From Loripinus fragilis (Eukaryota; Mollusca; Bivalvia; Lucinida; Lucinidae): 64,000 nt of DNA. Numbering within the stretch: position 1 is the first letter of the stretch; each line of letters begins with the position of its first letter. The stretch lies in assembly GCA_964019695.1 (NCBI GenBank), contig OZ026515.1:133818849-133882848 (forward strand). Reading direction: 5' to 3'. The notes under the pieces are model-generated. The model saw only the letters and a program-made list of their open reading frames with translations, made no database searches and was not told where the DNA came from. The translations under genes and the position numbers were made by a program. This document shows, piece after piece, positions 20,805 through 32,800 of this stretch.

Positions 20805-23800
20805 CTGAAATTATGAAAATATCAGACTGAATTAGATCTATCGAATTTAAAATCTCTATAGCCAAAAAAGCACTTCATTCATATCTGCATGCGTCTACTG
20901 TGCTAATGGTGTCTTTTGTCATCTGCTGACAGTTTGGACTCAAATAAGGCCCGACAAAATATCTGGCCTGACCTGGGTTCAAACTGTTTGTCACTCTGAT
21001 GGGAGGAGGCGAGGGGCTTAGCCAAATCTTTGCCAAAGATTCTGCTTTTGTCAAAACAAAAAAAATGTCTAGCTAAAGGGGCCTTTACACTATAATAAAT
21101 TGACGGGACGTTCATTCAATGTATGCAAAAATATGAAAAAATCTCGAATACGCAGACATTCTCTGAAAAATCCGACCAACGTGATCATCAAGAATGGACA
21201 TGACAACCTGAAAGCAAATTTGAAATGACCCCAGAACATGTTCATAAAGTTAGAGCAACGACCAACTAAGGAACACCAGCAAATGAGAAATGATCTGGAA
21301 ATGTGTAAGGACAGAATATGTGCTTGCATCTTGCTGCATTCTCGACTCTATTTAACTTGATATGAAACATGACCATGTTCTGAAAAAGTTGAGTTTTTGT
21401 TAGGGGTGGTATCTGTGGGTAAAAATATTAGCTACCATGTTGCTTCATGGGTAATTCCCTTTAATTTGATATGCAACATGACCATGTTCTGAAAAAGTTG
21501 AATTTTGACATACCCCCCCCCCCTCCCCCAGGGTTGGGGGCGGGGATTCAGCAGACAAAATATTTGCTACCATGTTGCTGCATTCGTGATTCCATTTAAT
21601 TTGATTTGCAAATGACCATATTCTGAAAAGGTTTAATTTTTGCCTCTGCCCACCCAGGGGGTCAGGAATGTTGTGGGAATGTTGCAGCATTCGCAATTCC
21701 ATTTAATTTGATATGCAACTTGACCATGTTCTGAAAAAGTTTAATTTTCATTGGGGGGGGGGGGTCTGCTGGTAAAATAGCTACCATGTTGCAGCAATGG
21801 GTCATTCCTTTTAATATGATATGCAACATGACCATGTTCAGAAAAAGTTGAATTTTGACCCCAGGGTCTGCAGGCAAAATATTTGCAACCATGTAGCTGC
21901 ATTGTGATTCTATTTCATTTGATATGCAACATGACCACATTCTGAAAAATTTGAATTTGGCCTCTGCCCCACCCCCTAAGTCCACCTAGGTTGTCCGACA
22001 CAGGCCTTTGATCTAAAATCACACTTAATGTGTTTCATATTTATTGTACCTCTGTCTGCATGCGAAATTTCAGTAAAAATGTTGACAACTGACTGAGTTA
22101 TTGCAAAATTTAAATATTTGGCCTTTGACCGGACCTAAGGGGTCAGGGGGTGGGGTAAAAATTCAATCACTGTCATGCTAATCTACAGGCACTAAGTAAT
22201 CCTGGCCTATAGTGAGAAGTTGTCAGATATAATAGTTTTGGAGAAATGTGAAGTTTATTCTCCAAAAAAGACAATATTATAGCTTTTGCGTGTTCATAAC
22301 GTAAGAGCAAAGTAAATATGTTCCTTTTTGGTGGTGTTTCAATTGAGTACATACCATTCTGTGCTGTTTCAAATAGAATGTACCTTTTTGCTGGTGTTTT
22401 TAAATAGATATGTACCATTTCAGTGGTGTCTCAAATACATACATACATACCAGTTTGGTGGTGTCTCAAATAAATACATACCATTTTGGTAAGTTTTTCT
22501 AATAAATCCCGTCCATGGTGGCTTTGATTTTCCTTCTTGTTGATCTTCTTGCTGTATTTACCATTAACACCATTCAGTTTCTCCTTTGTTTGCATATATA
22601 AAGTTTTAGCTGATTTTGCTAGTGTTTCTCTATGCTCTCGAGATATTCTGAAAAAACAACAACACATAAACCCTTTGTATTCTGATGGATTTTCCCAATT
22701 AGTATATACATTGTGTATTTTAAGGGATCTCAGAATTTTCTAAATTATGATTCATTTCTGTCCCTAAAGATGGTTTTAGTTTTAGCAAACAGTGCAGACT
22801 CTGATGAAATGCAGCATTAATAATGCTGCATTTCATCTGGATCTTCACTGTTTGCCAAAAGTACCCGTTTAGGGTTTTCCAGTATACAAAGGGTTCAAAA
22901 AAGAAGAGGGAAATCAACTGAGCCAGCTATATAATTTTTTCTTATAAAATAGGCATTCAGTGAAGGCTTGGTTGAGACTACCCATATGGCCACAAGGGAT
23001 ACTCCTGGCCCAAAATGATGATAGACCCTTAAAATAGAACACTGGCCAATTTCACATGTAAATTTCTATATCTTTATGGGCCATTTGAAACTTGAGCTGT
23101 CTAGTAAATTTGATTGGCAGACAGGAGGATCATTGATATGCACTTTCAGCGTTATACCAAGGCTGAGCTTATTGCGCTGTCTATGCATTATTATTGGTAT
23201 GGCCCAACTTAAACCTCCCTCAAGGTTCACTTGCCCACCGGTGAAATTTCCATTGTTGGGCATGGGATTTCCACACACCGAGACCCCTGGATCAGCATTC
23301 AGACTAAAGGCAGAGGGCAATAATTGTCCATGGTGAGAAGTTGAAAGATACAATGTTCAGCGGGGAGAATTTCAAGACAAATTTATTACACAAAACCACA
23401 GGAGCTTGACGTTGACATGTTTTCTTTACTTGTATACCCTCTACGTAGTAGAGGGAAGGACGGTCACTTCGCTGATGCACAAATTGTTTCTGGGTGAATT
23501 ACACCGTTATTATTCAGGTTACAATCTCGTGCGTATACCATTCAATAAACAATTGCATGCTCTATCCTCGGCCCTATATCTGAAGTTTGCCACATTCACG
23601 GTTTTATTGTCGTTTCGTTTTTTCGGTGAAATCTGATTTTAGCCGTGTGATGCGTGCACGGCCATCTTTGTTGTTTTGTTCTCTTCTATTGCGCAAGTAT
23701 CACAGTAACTGTATAGTGTCATCTGATTGGTCGAGATGATTAGAACATTCTGTCATCATGTATTGACCAATCAGATGACACTATACATTTGCTCCGATAC

Positions 23801-26800
23801 TTGCACAATAGAAGAGAGCAAAAGAACAAAGATGGCCGTGCACGCATCACACGGCTAAAATCAGATTTCACAGAAAAAACAAAATGACAATAAAACCGTG
23901 AATGTGGAAAACTTCTGATATAGGGCGGAGGATAGAGCATGCAATTGTTTATTCAAATGGTATACGCACGAGATTGTAACCTGAATAATAACGGTGTAAT
24001 TCACCCAGAAACAATATGTGCAGCAGCGGAGTGACCGTCCTTCCCTTTACTACGTAAAGGGTATACAAGTACAGAAAACATATTAACGTCAAGCTCCTGT
24101 GCACAAAACTGTCAATATAGCTTTTTGTAATATAATTGTCCAGGGTAGAAGCTATTCATGCAGGTATTTATGAGTTGTATTCTCACAGTCCTGACCATAA
24201 AGGTTATGGACAAACAAACCGATGGATGGACACCACCAAAACTACAAACATCTTGTGTTTGTCATACATACCAGGCCTCAAGATAAGAGTGCGTAAGTAA
24301 AAAATATTTTTCTTATTTCTCAACCAAAACATATGTTGTAGGTTCTCATAGGAACCCTCTCAATGAGACGGTTCTTTTGAGCACACACAACACGATAAAC
24401 AAAATATTTACAGTTTTACGCTCAAAAAGTTTCCTTATCTTGACCTATACATACTTTGGTATAGGAACATAGATTGTATGGGTTCCCTCCTGCTGTGGAT
24501 TGATATTCATCCCAGAGCTTCTCAGCGCCTCAACCACAGAACCTATATACTGAAAAATCAAAACAATCCTATTCACTCTTTGCATACTGGGTATTTTTTC
24601 ATGATATTTTTAGGTCTGCTGACTTTTTTCAAAAAATCTTTCAGGAACACTAACAGTGTGTCAAACATTTTGGATCCAGATTGTAAAAAGAAGTTATTCT
24701 AAAACACCTATATATGCTTTATATGCTATATATGCCTGTATATATCCTGCTGTTGGCATATTAACATTTGAGCTGGATAAATTTCATGCCCAGTTGAGCA
24801 TGAAAAAAGGTTTTATAATTGTGAGCCCAGTTCAGATCTGTATTAAATATATTGAGGTAATTGTAATTTCTGTAGAATACCCACAAAGTTTGTGTTGAGA
24901 CCAATAACACATAATATTCTATAGAATCAGGCCCCCAAATAAGAGTGTGTAACAGAAAATTATTTTTCTTATTTTTCAACTAAAACATATGTTTTGGGTA
25001 CTCAAAAGAACCATCTCAATGAGACCGTTCTTTAGAGCACACAAAACATATGTTTAAACTGATGGGTAAGAAAATAATTGCAATTTTACGCTAAAAATAT
25101 TTGCTTAACTGGCCCTATGAGAATCAACCTTGATTAACTCTTTCCTTGATAGCAGCAACTTTTGTCCTCTTCTGATAAACTGTATGAACAGTTTGGACCC
25201 AGATCAAGACCGACTTGATGGCAGTCTTGATCTAGATCCAAACTGCTTAACACTCTGACAGTGTTCCTGAAAGAATTTTTTGAAAAGATTAATATTGAAA
25301 AAAGTCGGGGGATGACAACAAAAGCATGAAAAATTACCCAGCATACAAAGAGTAAAATGTGGAATGTGATAGTAATAAAGACATGGCACCTAAGTTTTGT
25401 GTCTTAACATGAGGTTTTATGTCAATGTCAACAATTCTTCAGTTATGCCAGGATGTTTAAAAGGTTGAACAAGTATTAAGTAGAGGATAAAATGCCTTGG
25501 TCAAAAACATAACACAGAGCCTCAGGTGAGGCTTGTCTTTAACACTTTGTCAGTTTGAATGCTACATTTTTTCAAAATAGAGTCTTCCATCTGATGATCA
25601 GCACTAATCCATTCTATTTATAAAGGTGCTAAGTAATATGTTAAACTAGAGGCCCAAGTGGGACCAGAATCGCTCACCTGGATGAGAATTATCTATGACA
25701 TGCTATATATCAATTTTGAATCTTCATGTTGCCAAAATGACTCCCACTAAGTTTCAGTTCAATCCAACATATGGTTCGAGAGAAAATCAAGATGACTGCC
25801 ATGATGTCTATCTTTGATATCTGAATGGAGTGACATTTAGCAAATCTCAGGACTTAAGTTAAGAATGTGTAACGAAAAACTATTTTTTTTATTTCTCAAC
25901 CAAAACATATGCTGTGAGTACTCAAAAGAACCATCTCAATGAGACGGTTCTTTTGAGCACCCAAAACACATGTTAAAACTGAGCGGTAAAAAAATATTAA
26001 CAATTTCACGATCCAAAGTTTTGCATTTCTAAACCTGAAATCTGCACCTCGATGTTGCCCAGTTTCAGTTCAACCCAACTACGGTTTTGAAGATGTCGTT
26101 TGAAGAATATCACAATTGCTGCCATGGCCGTCATCTTAGATAATGGAGCGGAACCACTTTATCAATTCTGAGTCTCCATGTTGCATAGGTGCCTCCCACC
26201 TAAGTTTTGGATTAATCCAAAATATGGTTTGGGAGAAGATATCAAAGGAAGAAATCCAAGAAGGCTGCAACAGTGTCTATCTTGGATATTGGAACTGAAT
26301 AATTTTAGCAATTCTGAATGTCCATATAGACCTGATGAATCCAGCCCCCCAGATAAGAGCGTGTATTGGAAAATTATTTTCTTTATTTCTCATCCAAAAC
26401 ATATGTTGTGGGTACTCAAAAGAACCGTCTCAGTGAGACAGTCCTGTGCACCCATAACACATGTTTAAATCAATAGGTAAGGAAATAACTAAAATTTTAT
26501 GCAAATAAAATTTCCTTATCTGGACCTATGTGACGCCATGCAAGTTTGGTTCAATGTGACAAATGGTTTTGGAGAAAATTTGGTTTGAAGAAGTTCAATA
26601 TAGCTCTTACCATGACAATTTTGGATATCAGAACAGAACAATTTTAACAATTCAGAATCTCCAAATGTTGCCCAGATGCCTCTGTATAAGTTTTGGTTCA
26701 ATCTGACATAATTGAGCCGTGACACGAGTTTTCCAACAATGTGGTATGTGTGACCAGCAAAGTGTCCGATCAGCCTGCGCATACGTCCAGTCTGATCAGA

Positions 26801-29800
26801 GCCTTTGCTAGTAGCTTGAATTTTCTATGAGTGTTAGGCTACTGACTGAACATCATTTGGAATTTCTACGCTTAAAAGGAGGCTGCAAAGGCTCGTCAGA
26901 GTCTACACATGTCAAAATGCCACATTGTTGGAAATCACATGTAAAAGCGCAATTATGATTTGAGAGATCACATCATTTGAAGAATTTCAAGATGGCTTCC
27001 ATCTTGGATTAGTGTTTCCCCTAGGCCCTTTTAGAATGGCGCTGCGCCATGCCCTTTTCTTGTAGCGCCATGTCCCTTTTCCCGTGCGCCATGCCTTTTT
27101 TCTGACCGATCGCAGCCTTTTCTATAAAACAACAGTCCATTTTCTAGTATGAAAAGTCCGTTTTCCTTTGTTACTACCGTAATCCGAGATATTTTCAGCA
27201 AACAGGTGACCTGATTACGTAAGATTATGTAAGAAATTTGTTGACTGTCTGGACAGTGCACATGCCTTTGACAGTGTCATCAAACAGATTTACCGATAGA
27301 TTTTCACAATGGACACACTGATAGATGTAATTCTTCTTTGTTAAATTAATTTTGCGGAACTTAATTCAAACTTTGTGAGAACGTCTGTTTTTTTTGTAAA
27401 TTAAATACTATATTATATTATATGTAATAAAATTATATATTAATAGATCTACCTTTTTAATAAAGTTCGTTTTTTATTTTGTTGAAAAAGAAATATTTCT
27501 GCACCAGTTAATTTTTTTTTATCAACTTACCTCCCTTGAAATTATTGCATTTATTTCCCTTTGAACATAACATCATATTGAGGCCTCCTAGGGGTTTGGG
27601 GGGAAATAAAATGCTAGAATTTGCGAGGAACAGGGTCAGGGAACATCAGTGACCTATATAAGAGTGACTAGAAACTCCAATGAAATACCAATACTCAACT
27701 AAAATAACACTGTCGTGTATCTTACACAGGTAAATGAGGGAAACTCGATATCATTTATCTACACGATTGGCTTTTACCGCTGTTTTGGAATACACAGCGT
27801 AATTTTTCTGTTGTTTACCTAAACTTTTAACACCATTATAAACACCTAAATTATATAATAACAATAATTATGAATCATTGGGCATCTTAGTTTATGAATA
27901 TTGATAAATCGAGACACAGATATAGCCATGTTTGAAGCTTTATTTGCCAGAGTGAAAGAGGTATTTTTGAAGCCATTTTTGCCAATTTCCGCAACTTTCT
28001 TAAATCGGCCGATACTTACACGGTCATAACTCATTCGGATTAGTTTTTACAATGCAGAAACATAGCTTTTAGCAATATTTCATATATGTTTTTTCGATTG
28101 TAATTAACAATATTTACCAATAAGCGATATTTACGACGAAGTACGCTCTTTAAAGTAGCCCAATGGGAAACGATCGCTCACCATGGAGCCAGCATAATGT
28201 TTGGAGACACCATAATTTACGATGCTCAAAGGCAGATAACTCTGAACTTGAAACGGTGACCAGGAATTAATTCAAAAACATAAGATATTATGCCGGTTCT
28301 AGTTATCTGCAAGTATTAAAAAGATCTGAATAAAAATTGCATTGGAAACCTGGTGAAAGTGTAGTTTTCAGATTCTCAAAAGGCAGCTAACTCCGTAGTA
28401 AGTTATGGGATCTGACCGAAATTCAAACTCATCCATACTTTTATGTATGTCCTGGTAACCTACAGGGATGAAGAAAATCAACTGAAAAATGAAGGTGCTA
28501 GAGTGGTCACAACATTATACAACGTTATATTTTAGATGCTCAAGGGCAGCTAAGTTGAGCTAACTCTGTAGCTGGTGGATGGGTTTGGCGGATAATCAAA
28601 CTCATTCAAACTTTTAAGGAAGTCCTTGTTACCTACAAATGAGGAAGATCCATTCAAAGATGAAGGTGCTAGAGTGGTCACTACAGATCTCCCATTGTAA
28701 GTCTATGCAGATTTTTTATGATGCTCAAGGAGAGTTAACTCCACAGTCTTAAGTTGGTTCTACTTTAAATTAAAGTCATCCAAGCTTTTATGGTTGTCCT
28801 TGTTACCTGAAAGAATGAAGAAGATCCAATAAAAAATGAAGGCGCTAGAGTGGTCACAACATTATCAATCATTTTTTAAGATGCTCAAGGGCAGCTAACT
28901 CCATAATAGGTGATGGGATCTTGACTGAATTTAAACTCATCCAAGCTTTTATAGTTGTCTTTCTTATCTGCAAGAATGAATATGATCTATTATAAAATGA
29001 AAGCACTAGAGTGGTCACAACAATTCTCCCATTATAAGGCTATGGGGATTTTTTAAGATGCTCAATGGCAGCTAACTCTTCAGTCGCAGGTCTGATCTGG
29101 CCAAATTTTGAACCCATCTAAGCTTTTCTAGTTGACCTTGTTACCTGCAAGAAAGAATAAGATCCAATTAAAAATGAAGGCGCTATAGTGGTCACAACAT
29201 TATCCATCAATTTTTAAGATGATCAAGGAGAGCTAACTCCATAATAGGTGATGGGATCTTGACGAAATTCAAACTCATTCAAGCTTTTATAGTTGTCCTT
29301 CTTATCTGCAAGAATAAAGAAGATCCATTCAAAATTGAAAGCACTAGAGTGGTCACAACTTTTCTCTCATTATTAGTCTATGGGGATTTTTCCAGATTTT
29401 CAAGGGCAGCTAACTCATAAGTCATTGGTCGGATCATGCAAAATTTCAAACTCATCCAATCTTTTATGAATGTCCTTTTTAGATGAAAGAATAAAGAAGA
29501 TCCAATTAAAAATGTAGACGCTAGAGCTGTCACAACATTATCCGTCATTTTTTTTAAGATGCTCAAGGGGAGCTAACTCCAAAATAGGCGATGGGATCTT
29601 AAAGAAATTCAAACTCATCCAAGCTGTAATAGTTGTTCTTATTGTCTGCAAGAATGAGGAAGATCCATTCAAAATTGAAAGCACTAGAGTGGTCACAACA
29701 TTTTTCCAATTATAAGTCTATGGGGATTTTTCCAAACGCTCAAGGGCAGGTAACTCATAAGTACCTGGTCCGATCCTACTGAATTTCGAACCCATCCGAG

Positions 29801-32800
29801 ATATTATGGGTTTCCTTGTTGCCTGCAAGAATGAAGAAGATCCAATCAAAAATGAAGGAGCTAGAGTGGTCACAACATTATTCATTAATTTTTCAGACGC
29901 TCAAGGGCAGCTAACTCCGAAGCAGTGATGGAAAGGGACGGATCCTGCCGAATTTGGAACGCATTTGAGATTTTATGGTTGTTCTTGTTATCTGCAAGAA
30001 TAAAGAAGAACAAATCAAAAATGAAGGAGCTAGAGTGGTCACAAGATTTTCCCAATTATAACCCTATGGGAGCTATCTGTTGCCATGGTAACCAGAGTTC
30101 TGATCCAATCTTACCCAAAACCTTATGCAATCAATCCCCTACCCAAATCATGCTTCTGATGAAATTGGATTATGATTGGGCAGCTGGTTTCAGAGATATT
30201 CATGTTTGAAAGTGTGAACGGATGCACGGACGCCGGCTCGAGTCCCATACTATAAGCTCACCCTGAGCCTTCAGCTCTGGTGAGCTACAAATGAAGGAGC
30301 TAGAGTGGTCACAACATTATTCATTAATTTTCTGACGCTCAAGGGCAGCTAACTCAGAAGTCAGTGATGGAATCTTGTCGAAATTCAAACTCATCCAAGC
30401 TTTAATAGTTGTCCTTCTTGTATGCAAGAATGAGGAAGATCTATTCAAAATTGAAAGCACTAGAGTGGTCACAACATTTCTCCCATTATAAGTCTATGGG
30501 GATTTTTCCAAACACTCAAGGGCAGGTAACTCATAAGTCCCTGGTCGGAACCTGCTGAATTTCAAACACGTCGGAGATATTATGGGTTTACTTGTTGCCT
30601 GCAAGAATTAAGAAGATCCAATCCAAAATGAAGGAGCTAGAGTGGTCACAACATTATTCATTAATTTTTCTGACGCTCAAGGGCAGCTAACTCCTAAGTC
30701 AGTGAAGGAATCTTGCCAAAATTCAGAATCATCCGAGCTTTTATGGTTGGTCTTGTTATCTGCAAGAATGAAGAAGATCCATCCAAAAATGAAGGTACTT
30801 GAGTGGTCACAACATTTCTCCCATTATAAGTCTATGGGGATTTTCCAGAGGCTCAAGGGCAGCTAACTCATAAGTCCCTGGTTGGATCCTGCCTAATTTC
30901 GAACCCATCCGAGATTTTATGGTTGTCCTTGTTACCTGCAAGAATAAAGAAGAACAAATCAAAAATGAAGGAGCTAGAGTGGTCACAAGATTTTCCCCAT
31001 TATAACCCTATGGGAGCTATCTGTTGCCATGGAAACCAGAGTTCTGATCCAATCTTACCCAAAACCTAATGCAGTCAATCCCCCACCTCAATAATGCTCC
31101 TGTTGAAATTTGATTATGATTGGCCTGCTGGTTTCAGAGATATTCATGTTTGAAAGTGTGGACGGACGGACAGACCCACGGACGGAGGGACGGCGGCTCA
31201 AGTCCCATACTATAAGCTCACCCTGAGCCTTCGGCTCTGGTGAGCTAAAAAGGACATCTTTTTTGGAGGATCAAAGGAAAGAATGCTGGATTTTTTTATT
31301 CTATAAGTAAACAGGGAACAAAAGTATTTTTTTTTGGGGGGGGGGGGGGGGTGGTAGGAGGAGGAGGGGACAAAGACAGAGTTCTGAAGGGCATAAAAAC
31401 AAATTGGTATAAACAGAGAACATAGGAAAACTAGTGGGGAGGAGGGGGGACAAGCCAATTTATTTCAGGGGAACTAGAGAACAGACTACCAGCTTATTGT
31501 AGTAAACATTCAAAGTAGGATTGCATGCAAAAATTAGCCTAAGCAACCACACTTATCGCAAAGTTAATGTGCCCTTTTTGATCGCTCAGCGCGCGCTTAA
31601 AGCGCCCCTTTTTTATAAAGTTACCGTGCCCTTTTTTGTTCCTGGGGTAAACACTATGGATATCAGGAGGACGGTCTTACCTGTGGCATGGTTGCCAGAT
31701 TAATAACTAGTAATGACGGGTTCTTCTGCACAATCTGAGCTAATTGGTTCAAAGGAAAAGTTCCATCTCCTGTGTCAATCATCAAATTGTCAAATGATCC
31801 TGAAAAAAAAAAACGTAAGATATCACAGACCTTTTTGAAAAAAGTAATTCTGTGGAAGTAGATTTTAAATTTGGCCCCAAGATTGTAAAACTTTTTTCAT
31901 GTTCAACTAACTGAGCATGAATTTCATCCTACTCATAAATGTTAAAAATGCCAGCAATGAAACAGCACAACAAATAGATGTTTAAATAGATGGCTAAAAA
32001 GTTCACTCAAAAAGTTTGTGTTATTAAGTGCTTTAACTCTTTGCAAGCTGAGTAATTTTGCAAGTTTTTTGTTGTTTAATTTTTTTTCAAAAAAATAACT
32101 GTTTTGAAAAATTATTTCATGAACACCATCAGAGTATTAAACAGCTTGGAACTTTGGATCAAGATCATGCCCGAAGATTTGTCCGACCTAATCTGAGTCC
32201 AAACTTTGCAAACTTATGTCATCAACAGACATCAAAAGTTGCCACGGGCAAGGAAACAGTTTTAAGTGTAATCAATTCACAACTCCAGATAAGAGTGTGT
32301 AATGGAAAATTGTTTTTGTTATTTCTCTATCAAAACATATGTTGTGGGTACTCAAAAGAACCGTCTCAATGAGACGGTTCTTTTGAGCACCCAAAACACA
32401 TGTTTAAACTCATAGGTAAGAAAATATTTAGAATTTTACTCTAAAAAATCCTTACCTGGACCAATGATATTACCTGTAGATGATCTGAGAGCAAGATTGT
32501 GTATATATTCATGCTTCAGATTCTCCACTATTGCATGATATTCCTCCTTCAATTGATTTGAATCTATAATCCCATGGATATCTTCCTCCGACACATCAAG
32601 CTTTGCTGCCTTAAGTTTTACCTCTAAAAAACAAAACTGACTGCATATATTTTGGCCTCGATGCAACAAACCCTGTCTTTGGTGTTTCTAACACCAGGAG
32701 ACTCCAACTAGTCTCCTCAGCTACAGAGACTACATAGAACTTTAAAAATTTGCTTGTAGCAAGTTTAGATATGATCCTTTCCAATAAGTGAAAAACAAAG

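Larger units (their letters stand above)
25645..27009 (+). mobile_element. Second tandem-repeat-core family, interrupted
   Basis: The left end CTAGAGGCCCAAGTGGGACC followed by ATCGCTCACCTGG matches the 5' pattern of the TRC elements. Units of about 150 bp follow (AGTTTCAGTTCAACCC, ATATGGTTTGGGAGA, GCCATGGCCGTCATCTTAGA). MITE-A copies (25846, 26341), a MITE-C copy (26715) and the 4.6-kb element at 27010 interrupt it. No coding frame. Confidence 0.6.
27010..31656. mobile_element. 4.6-kb TIR element (hAT-like ends) carrying nested elements
   Basis: Ends TAGTGTTTCCCCTAGG (27010) and CCTGGGGTAAACACTA (to 31656) are inverted with few mismatches. TGGAT flanks both sides (27005-27009, 31657-31661). 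Subterminal regions repeat GCGCCATGCCCTTTT-like motifs at both ends, as expected of transposase-binding sites. The interior is largely later insertions: the 27649 transposon fragment and the TRC element at 28153. No transposase is found. It ends 24 nt from the MRRF exon 3 donor. Confidence 0.6.

Noticed and set aside
23066..23353. Coding exon in MRRF intron 4
   Set aside because: Similar open lengths on both strands and no MRRF-like sequence; MRRF exons 4 and 5 join in phase without it.
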